Part shown: in pieces, positions 1 to 11,954 of the stretch
Numbering within the stretch: the first letter of the stretch is position 1
Layout: each line of letters starts with the position of its first letter
Assembly: GCA_032719365.1 (NCBI GenBank)
Contig: CM064875.1
Location: 38,276,693 to 38,340,692, forward strand
Length of the DNA stretch: 64,000 nucleotides
Direction: 5' to 3'
DNA from: Prinsepia uniflora
Taxonomy: Eukaryota; Streptophyta; Magnoliopsida; Rosales; Rosaceae
Position numbers and translations under genes: made by a program
The notes under the pieces: generated by a model
Seen by the model: the letters and a program-made list of their open reading frames with translations, nothing else
What the model was told of the DNA's origin: nothing
The model's database searches: none

Positions 1-336
1 CAGGCCCACTGACAAGTCATAAATGTTGTACGAGAGCACACCACGACACGAGTTAGCTCCTAAAGGCAACAACATTTATCCCACATCGACAAACACCACC
101 AACAATATCTAATGCTACTATAAATACAAAGGTAACCCCCTCTAAAAAAATAATGACAATGTTACCCTATAGCCTTCCTACTTGATTTTATTTAAGCATC
201 AGAGATTATTAGGCAGGCACCACTCGGGTGTCCCTTTGCTCTTACCCTCTCTCTACGCAGATCTTCCTATTCCGAGAGGAGCAGTCAAAGGTACTCAGCG
301 AGGCGAGTCTAAATTGGTCTATTTTTTGCATCAACA
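1..336 (+). mobile_element. 3' part of an LTR (truncated by window start)
   Basis: The segment ends in GCATCAACA, the same terminus as the Tat-type LTR at 21,086-21,572. It carries the ACCACTCGGGTGTCC block that corresponds to the ACCACACCGGTGCCC block in the LTRs at 25,649 and 37,051. No primer-binding site follows, so this is the right LTR of an element lying outside the window, or a solo LTR. Orientation is plus by comparison with the intact element. Its start is not visible. Confidence 0.65.
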
Positions 337-983
337 GAATAGAATTAAATAATAATTCTGAGATATTATCTAGCATTTCAACTTATTAGCCTTAATTTTA
401 CCTTTACCACTGGTAATGGAAGGGTATTAGGAAGCGGATGTTGGAGTAAAAATACGCATGTAAATGGAGCAAAGGTTGGATAAAGGAGTAGGGTAAAGGG
501 AAAGTGCTAATGTTTAGTTGATTAAAGGACGCAGCAAGCGGTGGTAAAAGTATGACGGTGAAAGCATTAAAACAATACTCGATGCAATAAAATGAAAAGA
601 GTGAATTGAAAAGGGAAAGGTAATATTTTCATATAGCTTGTATCGATCGGGAGGGTCAAACAGAGTTTATACATAGCTCATCTGTTTTCATTTTTGTTGA
701 TATCCATTTTGAACACCCCCTCTAACACATTCTTTTTGCCCTTCAGATAGGGTGTTCAAAAGGATATAAAAAAATGTGGAAGTCGTATTGAAGAGGATTG
801 TATGCTTTAATGAAAGAGATATTGTACTCTCGGCAATGTTCTCTTCAGATATGCAAGTTCAATAATTAGCTAGGATATAGTTAATAGGTGACTTTGTATT
901 GAATTAATTACTATGTTTTTGTAGTATAAATATATGATTAGATTAATGCAGGTAGGTTATGGCCGGCAAATGCAAGTCGAGTA
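337..983. other. no gene recognised
   Basis: AT-rich sequence with short purine-rich stretches. I see no coding segment, repeat array or element terminus in it. It could contain the promoter or first exon of the decayed gene that follows. Confidence 0.5.
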
Positions 984-2063
984 ATGAATGCTTTGAAATT
1001 GAAGCGACGACAAAATTTTGTACCAAGACATGTGAAATCCGAATTATGTGGAAAGTGCTACAATTTGTTGCCACGAGAAGTGAACAGTAGGATAACTGCG
1101 GTTGGGTTTAACTCTTTGATTTCAGTTATACAACAGAATTTAAGGCACGACCATAGGGACATGCAAGTATTGCTTGCACTGGCAGAAAGGTGGTGGGAAA
1201 CTATACGCACATTTTCCACTTTGATTCGTTTGGGGAGGTAACAATGACACCAAAGGATTTCAGTGCAATAACGAGGTTGAATGTGTGCTAAAAAACCACT
1301 GAAATTTGGCATGAAGCTAGGTGCATATGGACAAGATGAAAATAAACTTGATGTTTAGGTACAAGATGGGTGACCGAGCAGAAAAGAATGTAAAATACTC
1401 GTCTTTATACGAAGCATACAATGATTGGTTACTCTCAACATCTGAAGAATACGATCAGCTCTCACGGGTGTTTAATTATTTTGACATTGGTAGGGTCAAA
1501 ATTTTACAATGACAATATCTCTTATATATGTACACTTGTACTAGCTCCCAAGTCGATCTAGAGAAGGTGATGTAGTCGGGAAGTTCAATTGGGTTTAATA
1601 GTTCAAAACCTTGCAAGTGAAGAAGGTAGTTATTACTAAAATAAATGGTGTTTATCATATATGTATTGTCAAATAACCTCATTGTATTATGAAAATACAT
1701 TAGTAGTTATTACTTTCAAAGTACAGTATCAATAAAATGTAACTTGATTTATAACAGGTTTGGGCGTGCGAATACATTAAGCCATTGGTGAAATCAATTG
1801 GCAACAAACATGCATCGACATGGCCAAAGGCATTAAGGTGGTTAAGAACATCTACCAGCTCCCACACATTAAGCGAGACGCAAGATATACTAAGACACTT
1901 GTAACCAGAAGAGTTATATCTTTTTTGGAAGTGTACTCGGATATTCTGAAAAGGAAATAAGATGAAAAAACGTGATATACGAAGTATTTACAAATATTGT
2001 TAAAAATATCGTACTTGTAAAATTTTTATAAATATTTTTAAACATTAGAATAACCAAACTTCT

Positions 2064-2071
2064 GGTCGAAT
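2064..2071. repeat. 8-bp target-site duplication, left copy
   Basis: GGTCGAAT, repeated exactly at 3,140-3,147 on the other side of the hAT-like element. Confidence 0.9.
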
Positions 2072-3139
2072 CAGAGCCGGTCCAAACATTTAGAGGCCTA
2101 GGGCAAAAATAAAAAATGAGCCCTCAATTCGCATACTTAATTATTGAAATTTAAATTTTATAAATTGATTATATTATATTTTTATTAAGAAGTATCGTTA
2201 CAATTTTTGCTATGAGAAAACTCATAAATTAGGACAAAACCCCAAACAAAGAAAAAAGAGTACATCATATCAAAAAAATTACATTTAATTTTTTTAAACA
2301 AATCTTATACTTTTTTTGTAAAATCAGTAAGCAATTTGTAATTATATACAAACTTTTATATTCAAAACAAGAATGTAATTAAATATTGTTAAACTAAGAA
2401 CTTTTGTAGCAATGACCTTATCAATTTAGGTAAGTTTCTTGAAATTTTCCTGGAATGCGAAAAATACGTAATTAAAGATTCAAAAGGCACAAAAAAAAAC
2501 TAAAGAGGCATAATTTCTAATTTCTAACAACGAGTAAGAATTGACATGTCATTTGTAATGTTAGATTCGTGGTTTAGACCCATAACATTGATCCTTTGAT
2601 TATATGAGGGGGCCTTCCTGTCGTAAAAAACTACAACATCCATAAGGGAAAGTTGTCAAATGGAAGTATTCAATTAGGGAAACTGTAATAGGAATTCTAT
2701 TAAATTAAATTACTTATTTTTTAGGTTGTAACTTAGGAATATCTCGGATAGAGCTTTCAGAAGGGGAGGCGAAAATGTCTAGATGTCTTCCACTAGAAAA
2801 GAAAATTGTTGAGAAATTGAGGTTAGGGTTTGAGAGTTTGAATGAGATTGCAAAAACTTAAAAATTTAGAACAATTGAGAATTTGAGATTGAAAGATTGA
2901 TATTTAACCTTAGAACATTGAATTAGAATATTAAAACACTGTGTTTTCTTTTTGGAATTTTGAAGGAGACTTTCTTTTCGTTTCTTGTTCACTCGTATCC
3001 TCCATATAAATTATCATACATCTTACTATTTTTTTAATATAACAAAAAAAAACTTAATTTTGGGCCCTTTAATATTTTTGGGCCCGGGGCCTGGGCCCGG
3101 GGCCTAGGCCCCTCCTGCCCTCCCTCTTGGCCGGCCCTG
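2072..3139. mobile_element. non-autonomous hAT-like DNA transposon, 1,068 bp
   Basis: The terminal inverted repeats are CAGAGCCGGTCC on the left and, read inward from the right, CAGGGCCGGCC. The element is flanked by the perfect 8-bp duplication GGTCGAAT. An 8-bp TSD with CAG-start termini fits the hAT superfamily. The interior is AT-rich with no long reading frame. The last ~90 bp are a GC-rich stretch built of GGGCC/GGCCC repeats. No transposase is visible, so mobilisation would need a helper. It interrupts the PMD pseudogene. Confidence 0.85.
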
Positions 3140-3605
3140 GGTCGAATGTTTGGTAGATTAACTGGAATCCTTGGGAAAACAATACCATTCAACCAGCATA
3201 TGTGAAGGAAACGTACAGGGACCACAAAGGAAAGAAAATTTTTAATTGGTCATATAGGGTAGGCTTCGGCATTTGGCCGGGCCGAGCCGGACTTATTAAA
3301 TAATTTTTAAATTTGCGGGACGGGCCGGACAGGTTTAATGACATAAAAAAGAGCCCACGGGCCGGACGGGTAGTGGGTAATTGTTCAAAGTATCGGATAC
3401 AAATAGCAGGCTATCCCAAAACACCATCTGAAACCAATGCTTGAAGAGTACAAACTTTACATTAGAGACATCATGAAAGGTATGGCTGGGCAGCATGCAA
3501 GTAATTTTTTGGTCAAATGAGATTACCAATATTATGTGAAGGAATTTATTACATATCAAAGGTACGCCCGACAGAAGACCGAGGTAAGTGATGGGTCCTA
3601 GCGAG

Positions 3606-4050
3606 GCTTAAATAAAACGTAGTTTCAGAGAATATGTAATTTTAATTCGTAGGCGTGACCATATGAGTACTTCATGTTAAGTGATGTTTGATTGTAATTT
3701 TCATGTGATGAAAACAAGAACGCATGAAAGTTAGCAGTCATGGAAGCTGATTTGAAAATTCCATGCACCTTGGACTAGAAGTGTGTCGTCATGCCAACCA
3801 AACAACCTGTTGGAATTTATTGAGATTTCATGTGGGGTACAAGTGCCATACATGCGTAACCTGGATAGAGTCATTCCTAAAAATAATTGTTATAATGTTG
3901 TTGGCGTCATGCAAACTGTGCACACGATGTTGTCTATGTACTTTCTCTTCTCTAATTGAAGTTTTTCCTATAGCCTATAGGTATCTGCTGAAACGACGAA
4001 CACCCTACTCGAGATGATAGGAGGTCTTCAACAGTTTTTGTCTCAAAAGT
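3606..4050 (+). other. tail of the PMD locus, no clear exon
   Basis: This stretch lies between the last PMD-like exon and CACTA-1. It has one 84-codon open stretch (3,763-4,017) without recognisable similarity. The bases AGT at 4,048-4,050 are the left target-site duplication of CACTA-1. Confidence 0.4.
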
Positions 4051-4403
4051 CACTACAAGAAAATTTTCGGGACCCAATGGACTTTTTCTGATGAAGACAA
4101 ATTCGTCTTTACAATGCGTGTTATCCAACGAATATTACAACATCGTCGGGTAGCTTAATGACGTACAGAAAAACTTTTCCGCGCCAAAAGTTTTAATGTT
4201 ACCCGACGAAAAAAATCATGTTTGTCGGGTAACATGAAAAAATCCGACAAATTCATTGTTTTCTCGTCGTTAGGTAACATAAATGTTGACCGATGCTTAC
4301 TTAACGGTCAAAACTTGTCAGGTAGGGTATTGGCAAGAACGAAATTATTTTCGTGCCAAGATTTTACCTTTACCCAACGACTCATTTAACGTCGCCCAAT
4401 GTA

Positions 4404-7231
4404 TGTAACGACCCGTCCCGAATATCGGGATTTAATAATATTTAATTATGATTTACTAATCTGGGATTAGTTGAGTGATTTCGGACGAATTGTGCAAAAT
4501 GACCGTTTTGCCCCTGGGCGTGGGTAAAACGTTGACTTTTAATTCGGATGGTCAAATGGACTTTGACCAATGACCGTGACGTAGTTTGGGACGTCACGAG
4601 TTCATAGACAGGTGGCACGTTCGATTCCGACATTCGTGGTGAAAGTTATGATGTACGGAAGTTCAAGGGCATTTTCGTAATTTGGACGATATACGGGGAA
4701 ATGTTGACTTTTTGATCGGGAGGTCCGATGGCCGAGGGCCAAGGACCGTTACGTAGGTATCGTCGATACGAATCCAATGACAGGCGGCACGCATCAATCG
4801 GAGTCCGTATGACCGAGTTATGGGTCAGGATGCATGAGGGGCATTTTGGTAATTTTCTGCACAGGGGCAGAATTGTGATTTCACACGAGGGCACTGTTTC
4901 ATTGAACTGGCCGTGAGGTGGAATGTTGGTGCGATCGATCCCATGGATTGTTTACCAATTAAATGATTGATTTCGGCCAGTTTGAGGTGGAATTGCACAT
5001 GGGGTTGAGTTGGCATCGATCACGGGAACGTGGGAACTGGGTTTTCTATTGTTTCCGGGTCAGTGCAGGGGAACATTACACAGTGGCTTTTGGACACTTT
5101 TGGATGCCTTTAACAGCTGAATTGGATTAAAGGAATGGTGTGTAAGTCGTGTGGGTTCCTCTGTGATTGAGAATGGAAGGATTGAGTGAGTTTGGGGTTG
5201 GATTTCTCTGAAAACCCGAAACTGGTTTCTGGGAAATTCAAATGAAAATTTCTAGTTTTAGGCCAGCCCAAGCCTAATTGATGATGGATTGAACTTCCTG
5301 GAACTTCAACGTGTCGAACCAGATCAAATGGGGCAAGCTTTGGGGCTCATAGGGCCGTGAACGGACGAGGTGGACAGCCGGAAAACTCAAGCTTGAGTCG
5401 TGGTGATTGAGGTAACGTCGTGTTCAATTAATCATGCGAATTGGTTCGTATTAATCCTTATAAGCTTCCTGTGAAGTTAATTCGATAATGGTTGAGGATT
5501 TGTGGAGTTTTGGTGATCGACCCATTTTGGGTGATCACGGGTTGTTGACACGATTAATCGATGGTTGGTGTTGATCATTGACACAGAACTGAAATTGGTT
5601 GGTTAATGATTGTTTTAGGATCAAGAACGGATGGAATCAAGGTCGAATTGATGGTTATCTGGCCGGGTCAGATCGCGGGTAATCAGACCCGTTTACCAGA
5701 CAAACGGGTGAAGATGGTGACTGTAGCAGTCACTGTAGCAGGCGCGTGGCTTTCACGCGCAGCCACTCACGGCGGCGCGTGACGGCGCGTGGGCACGAAT
5801 CTCGAGGTGAGGTCAACATGACTTTTATCCTATACAATGTAACAAACATTTTGGGATTGGTTTCGTGTCGATCGGACACCGTCTCGACATTGTTCGGGAT
5901 GTCCGAAGGTTTTAAATCCAGTTTAAAAATACTTAAAAATTCGAGAAAATTACGGGACTTTAATGGGATGTTAATGTGGAGGTTAGTGACCCTCTAATAT
6001 GATTTGGACAGGATTGGGAGTCCCGGTGTTAGTGGTGTGGCCCGGGAAGGCCTATGGCACGCGTATCGAGGTGCTCGGTTAAACGGTCTGTGAGTGGACA
6101 TTGGTTTTATAAATTCGATGCATGCATAACTGTTTCATGATTCTTATAATTGTGATTATATGATTTATTTTGGATATCAGTGAATTTATATGTTTTCACG
6201 CATTTCGAGGCGATTTACGTGTTTGCACGTGAATCAAGGTTTTCTGGATTTGCACTGATTTCCATAAATATGGATGGATATGATTTCATGAAACGGTTAC
6301 GGATTTGATAAAGTAAAATCGGGCCAGGGGTCCAGTTAACTTGTGAATCGGGCCAGGGGCCCAGTTGACTTATGAAATCGGGCCAGGGGCCCAGTTAACT
6401 TATATATGTGATTTTGGGTCGGGGACCCTAAAATGGAATTGAATAAACTATTTCGGATTTGATTCAACTATTTGGACTTATGACGGTTTTATGGAAATTC
6501 GGGGCAGGGCCCTTGTGATATTTTGGAAATGAATAATAGAATGTGTTCCATAAAACCATCTCGATATGAGGATATTTATATCCTGGTCTCCTCCAAGTGT
6601 CGGGGACACTGGACAAGTCACGGTGCATTGCCTGCGAGGGCTCATTGTACGGAGCTACCGGACCGTATAGTGATCCAGGAGCAGGATTGCTAGACGTCAT
6701 GGACGTCAGACATCGGGGATGTCAGAGATATGGACCGGTGAGACCCCAGGCAGCACGCGTTGCTTAATACCGTGAGATATGACGTCTGGAACGTCAAGCG
6801 TCTAGGACGCTAGGCATCGGGGATGCCGGAGATGGAAAAATAATAAATGAATATTACTGGATTGACGAAATAACTCTTGGATTGACTTTTGGAATTTGAA
6901 ACTATGCTTTGGTTTCCGGGCTAAGGCCCTAATGGTTATTTCAAAATAAATATGGGATTATTGGTTTTTGGTGCATGCATATGATTTTACTGAGGGGCAT
7001 AAATGTCTTATAAATGTTTTTAACAGACTTATTTATTTTCTTCCACTCACAGCTTTTGTTTTTAATGCCCTTCAGGTTGATTCCGGATACGACTGCAGCA
7101 GAGACTTGAGCATCGCACACCTCCTCCATCGATCCTTACGCACTCTGGAAGCCCGTTTGGGCAATGACAATCGGTTATCCCTTGTCTGACGCCTCTTGTC
7201 AGATGGGAGCACGTCACATTCCATGGTAATC

Positions 7232-7268
<37 letters not shown>

Positions 7269-7280
7269 TGGGTCGTGTCA
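4404..7280 (+). repeat. 5' LTR of the LARD (2,877 bp)
   Basis: It starts TGTAACGACCC and ends GTGTCA directly before the primer-binding site. It contains an imperfect tandem repeat of AATCGGGCCAGGGGCCCAGT-type units at 6,318-6,420. Short motifs of the form GACGTCATGGACGTC and CATCGGGGATG recur at 6,690-6,830. Near its 3' end is a 34-base G run. The minus-strand LTRs at 41,083-47,408 belong to the same family, with shared blocks such as the CACGCGCC-rich stretch at 5,740-5,790. Confidence 0.8.
7234..7267 (+). repeat. 34-base poly-G tract
   Basis: An uninterrupted run of 34 guanines lies 13 bp before the end of the 5' LTR. Such a run can form a G-quadruplex and is prone to length error in sequencing and assembly, so the true length is uncertain. 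Confidence 0.95.
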
Positions 7281-10200
7281 AGTGGTATCAGAGCAGGTTT
7301 TGCTCTTTTGTGCGCAAAGGTCGAGGGTGTGATGTCTCTTTGGGCTGTTGTTCCGTTGTCAACCTGATAGATAGTTTGAGTTTGTATGGTGGATTGGGTG
7401 TGTGTGGCCCGATACGCCGTGCATTGATGCGATTCAACCCAAGTGGGTTGTATTCGATTAACTGGTAATGTGGGACCGTCGGTTCGGTCACGTGATGATG
7501 GACGGTTGTGCTACTGGGCACAGCCGGGTTCAAGGAACCCCATTTGAATAATGTTATGGAAATACGAAACTCAGTTGAGTATTGGTCTATGTTTTGGACC
7601 CTGGTAGTGTTGGCTAGTGTACGGGGTGTTGGTGCATCGGAGTTAGCCGATGACCTTCGTGGTGGAACCCACGATGGAACCCACGTTGAGTTGACGATTG
7701 GATTGGATTGGACGTCTATACGATGTCAGGACCGCGGGGTCGGTCAGGTTGTGGATTTTACTGCAGAAGACAGTTGGGTTCGGTGGAACCCTATGGTGTG
7801 ATTTTGGAACCCTAATTTATAATTGATGGACCGGAAGGTGAACTTTAAATGAGAACTTGTGCTGCGGCGAGCGGCTGAGGTCGTGGATGACCATGTGGAT
7901 GAATCAAGTGAGTCTAGTCAGGATTATGGGATTCGATCCACGGATGCGGTTACGAGATATGATGTGGATTTCCGTGTGGGATCGAATGGTAGTGTGATGT
8001 GTGGATACGGATCTTGACAACGATGACTGTTGGTCGACAGTTGTGTCGAGATAACTGGCTATCGAGGATATTTAGTGTGGTTTTGACACTTGGGGATCAG
8101 GGGATGTTCAAGGAACGTTCATTATCCTGATGTGTGGATGGTCAAATTAGAGGTACCCATAGTCGTGGGGTACGAGTGGTGTTACGGGATCGTCGTTCGG
8201 AATGAACGGAGATCCAGGGTAACAACTTTGCACACAGTGTGCTAGCATGGATGTTCGTGTGCTAGTGTGGATGTTCGTGTGCTATGTATGGATGTTGGTA
8301 TGTTGGTACTTTTATGCCAATACTAGTATGGATGCCTTTGTGCGGATACTAGTGTTGATGATAGTGCGTGGTGCTGGTACTAGCACTGGTGCTGGTACCG
8401 GTGTCGGTGATTGTGATGACGATGAGCCACCAGTTGGGGTGTGACTCTGTCCTGATGGACATATGATTGGTATCTGCGGCTCAGTGGTGGTTGAGTCATA
8501 GACTGGATGGGATCCAGTGGAGGTTGTGTCGTGTTGGGATAAGTCCCAACCGATTTATGATGACAAGTGATGAACGGATAAAATTGTATGATTGAAACTT
8601 GAGGAATCTAGGGATGATGTCCCCTACGTCATAAGAATCAGTGGATTTGGGGAGTTGTTGTCAACTCCGAGATTGGTAAGTTTGTGTACTGCTTATATCC
8701 CCAGAGGGTACAAGGAAATTATTGAAATTGGAAAATTCGGGAAAACCATTCGTGGTATTGACGTGTGATTTTGTGATTGCGAATCACTTGGAACCTGAGG
8801 ATTAAACCTGTTTAGGTTGAGATGTGAGACGGAGGCAGTATGGTATGCACATTCAGGCAAAATTGTAGATATCTCGTTCGGAATCGGGGTGTGTGCGTAC
8901 ATGATTATTGGCGGACGTGAGGTCCGAGTAATGAATTGATTTTGGACACGTGGTGGTCCAAGTGAGGTATGGACATGGGCAGTCCAGTGGTTGGACTTGA
9001 CATCTCATTGGGAGCATGTCTGTTTCCAACATGGTTGGAACTCCCGATTCGGGGAAAGTTGTGATTGGGGGAAACGAGAGGAGTGCTCGTTTCCGCGTCG
9101 GTGATTGGTATTCAGAAGTCATTGGAGTTGACTTCTTAGTTCCTGCCGTGGCAGATGATGATTGTTGTTACCAGTACGTTGAGCGTGTATTGGTGGGTGG
9201 ACCCATGTTTGGCTTGGGGTCATTGGACACAAGAAGTTGTGTATGATTTTGGATTTGGTGGTGAAATGCGAGGTCATCTTTCCACCAAGGGAAATTTGGC
9301 GAATGATTCAATGAGGGTGTAAGACCCTACGATCAGCTTTCAGATGGATTGCTTGCTATGTGAGCATGTGTGGATCCTAGGTGGATCTGATTGGTGATGT
9401 TGTCGACTTTGGGCATGGTGACGATCTAGGATCGAGATGTTACTTGTCCGATGACGTAGTGATGGATCTGGGTCGTGATCGTGATGATCCAGATTGGATG
9501 AGAGTTTATCACTCTTACCTTGGTATGTGAGTCGTAAATGACGGGACTGAACTTCTTTTCGGAGTGAAGTCCATATGGTTGTTACTCGGTTGAGTAGGTT
9601 TCCGAAGTGGTCGGATTTTGTCAACCTTTGACGTGTGAATATTGGGATTGGCTTCCCTATGAAGTCAATCGAGTGTTTTGAGTAGGTAACCGATAGGATC
9701 GGTTATGTTACGTCTGGGTGGACGTAAACGAGATTTTGGGTTTTGGAATCGAATTTCTGGGTGACGATTCAGGATTCGATTGCGAAGCTCGAAAATGGAT
9801 TACTGGATTTGGGTACGGAATGATTATTCCAATGCTAGCTTACGGAGTAATGATTTCGGATTCGGATTTGGAAATGGATTAAAAATATGATGTCTGGGTT
9901 CGGGTTCGGGATTTCTTACGAAATTGCGAATTCGGATTCGGAATTGGAACTAGATGACGGGTGGAGCTCGTTTTGTCTCATGATGGTTTGGGCAAATGTA
10001 CTCCATTATTGGAACGTGTTTGGCTACGACCTAGGTGGTTGTAGGCGGATTGATGGATTGATGTACGTACAGGGTACGTTGTACGAGGATTGAGACTGGT
10101 TAGGCTGAGTAGGTGCCTAATGGCGGTACATGGGATGTACCAGTGATGTGTAACTAAACGTGTTGGTAATCGGCTTGGTTCCGATATCATTTATTTGGCT

Positions 10201-11003
10201 GTGTTGTGGACTGGACATTGGATACTGTTCGCTGTGCAGAGCGATTTTGTCGGGTTCAGTGATTGTACGAGCAGGTGCTCTTAGCCATGGTTGGCTAGTG
10301 GAACCCTAGTGTTGTGATGTGTGTTCACTGCTGGGCTGGTATTCATTGTGTTCCAGTTACACCACTTGATTGTGTAAGTTGACGGTATACGTGCACTCAG
10401 GATGAGTGAATTGGTGGTCGGAGTAACCATGAATAGCCTTGTGTGATGTTTTCACACCGTGATTTCCCAGTGTCTTGGTTCGCTGAGGGAGTCGGCACTT
10501 ATGGACATTGAGATTATTTTATGTCGCAGGATTGGGCTTGCCCTGCGAGTTGAGATCATGCGATTGATCTTACGCTACATCGAGAGTGATGTAGTGCGTG
10601 GTGTTGTCACTGACTGGCAGATGGTTGGGGGCTTTATCAGGGTGGTAAAGCTTAGTGGTGACAGTTTGACTGACGGTGTCAGCATGGACTGACGAGTGGG
10701 ATTTGGTGACTCCCAGGGTCATGTGTATTGACAATGGAAAAGAACCATCTAGCTGAAGGGTCAGCTTAATGGTTAAGCGATTTTATCGCGGATCAGGTGT
10801 TTATGTTCACTCGAGGTGGTCGAGTGTTGTTACTATGACGTATGACAGTGATGGGATGTCTGGGTACAGACGAGGCTGGTGTTGTCCCAGCAAGTGGGTG
10901 TACAGGTGTACACATGGTATGTGGTCGAAATGTTTTCCACGAGGTGGTTGTGGAATAAGGATGTTGGTAATTTCGAGGACGAAATTCTTTAAGGAGGGAA
11001 GGT
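7281..11003 (+). other. non-coding internal domain of the LARD
   Basis: About 3.7 kb lie between the primer-binding site and the polypurine tract. I find no gag, protease, RT, RNase H or integrase motif in any frame, only short unsupported open stretches. The plus strand is strongly G+T-rich. A run of imperfect short repeats (GCTAGTGTGGATGTTC-like and GGTGCTGGTAC-like) lies at 8,230-8,420. The last bases carry the purine-rich tract AAGGAGGGAAGG used for plus-strand priming. Confidence 0.65.
7283..7294 (+). other. primer-binding site, initiator tRNA-Met type
   Basis: TGGTATCAGAGC lies two bases after the LTR end. This matches the 3' end of plant initiator tRNA-Met and is the usual minus-strand primer site of Tekay-type gypsy elements. 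Confidence 0.9.
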
Positions 11004-11175
11004 TGTAACGACCCGTCCCGAATATCAGGATTTAATAATATTTAATTATGATTTACTAATCTGGGATTAGTTGAGTGATTTCGGACGAATTGTGCAATGA
11101 CCGTTTTGCCCCTGGGCGTGGGCAAAACGTTGACTTTTAAGTCGGATGGTCAAATGGACTTTGACCAATAACCGT
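11004..11175 (+). repeat. 3' LTR fragment of the LARD
   Basis: The segment aligns almost base for base with the first ~175 bp of the 5' LTR, starting at 4,404. Similarity stops after ACCGTGA, where AT-rich CACTA sequence begins. Confidence 0.85.
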
Positions 11176-11600
11176 GATAGGAAATTATAAGATTTATTAG
11201 GAAAATATATTATGAACTAGGAACTATAAATTGTGATAGGAAATTATAAGATTTATTAGGAAAATATAATATGAACTAGGAACTATAAATTGTGATAGGA
11301 AATTAGAAAATATGTTAGGAAATTAGAAAATATGTTAGAAAATTAAGAAATTAGGGTATATGTTAGGAAATTAGAAAATTGGGAAAATATATTAGGAAAT
11401 TAGGAAAATAGAAAATATGTTAAAAAATTAGAAAATATCTTAGGAAATTAGGAAAATAAAAAATATGTTAGGAAACCAAGAAATTAGAAAATATGTTAGG
11501 AAATTAGAAAATATGTTAGGAAATTAGAAATTTTTTTTTTTTTTTTTGGTCCAAGGAAATTAGAAAATTAGGAAAATATATTTGGAAATTAGAAATTTGT
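11176..11600 (+). repeat. AT-rich minisatellite of the CACTA family
   Basis: Imperfect tandem units of the type TTAGGAAATTAGAAAATATG repeat across about 420 bp. The same array, followed by the same unique AT-rich flank, occurs at 17,290-17,590 in CACTA-2. It therefore belongs to this CACTA family and not to the LARD. Confidence 0.8.
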
Positions 11601-11954
11601 TGGTAAACTTTCTTTTTTCAAATATTTCGATGGTGTGAAATGTGTTTATATTTCATAACAATTTATGAGAAGTAAATCGGGTTAATTAATTTTGTATAAT
11701 TAAATTTAAGGAATAACCTTAGACTCGTTTGAGAGTTAGTGAATAGAGTTGATTGATTGACTCTTGAATTGTTCATTTATTCGGACAGTGGAGTGTGCAA
11801 TTATGTGCTGTATAGTTTGTGATCTACGAGGTCAGGTTTCTGTTGTGGAAAATTCAGTCGGTTTTCATCTTCATTGTTGCGGTACTTTGAGTGGAAGTAC
11901 GAGCTCGTGCTTTGGTGGAAGAGCTGGCCAACCCTGGAGGAAGCTTGGGCCAAC

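Larger units (their letters stand above)
984..3605 (+). pseudogene. plant mobile domain (PMD/MAIN-like) pseudogene, interrupted
   Basis: Broken reading frames resemble the plant mobile domain found in MAINTENANCE OF MERISTEMS-like proteins and in some transposon-derived proteins. The first piece (984-1,240) reads LLALAERWWET. After a frame change it continues with FGEVTMTPKDFSAITRL, which matches the family pattern of W-x-x-T-T-F, then GE-x-T-x-T, then D-x-x-x-L. A second piece at 1,755-1,915 reads WACEYIKPL and WPKALRWL. A third at 3,400-3,600 reads WAACKVIFWSNEITNIM and ends TPDRRPR before a GTAAGT donor. Frameshifts and stops lie between and inside the pieces, and a hAT-like element (2,072-3,139) sits in the gene. 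The family assignment rests on remembered motif spacing, so it is moderate. The function is lost in any case. CACTA-1 lies just downstream and may have separated the gene from its 3' part. Confidence 0.5.
4404..11175 (+). mobile_element. LARD-type non-coding LTR retrotransposon, 3' LTR truncated
   Basis: A 2,877-bp LTR beginning TGTAACGACCCGTCCCG and ending GGGTCGTGTCA is followed by a tRNA-iMet-type primer-binding site, then a 3.7-kb internal region without gag or pol. The internal region ends in the block AATTTCGAGGACGAAATTC plus a purine-rich AAGGAGGGAAGG tract. The 3' LTR then restarts with TGTAACGACCCGTCCCG but matches the 5' LTR for only about 170 bp. The end block resembles the 3' end of Tekay/Del chromoviruses, which suggests the autonomous partner. 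Long LTRs with a long non-coding interior define a LARD. Sequence of CACTA-1 resumes immediately after the truncation. Confidence 0.8.

Noticed and set aside
3256..3385. A possible small MITE rich in GGGCCGG motifs inside the PMD pseudogene
   Set aside because: I could not identify convincing inverted ends or a target-site duplication.
7072..7468. Proline-rich (minus) and glycine-rich (plus) open frames
   Set aside because: They exist only because of the 34-base G run; there is no coding signal on either side.
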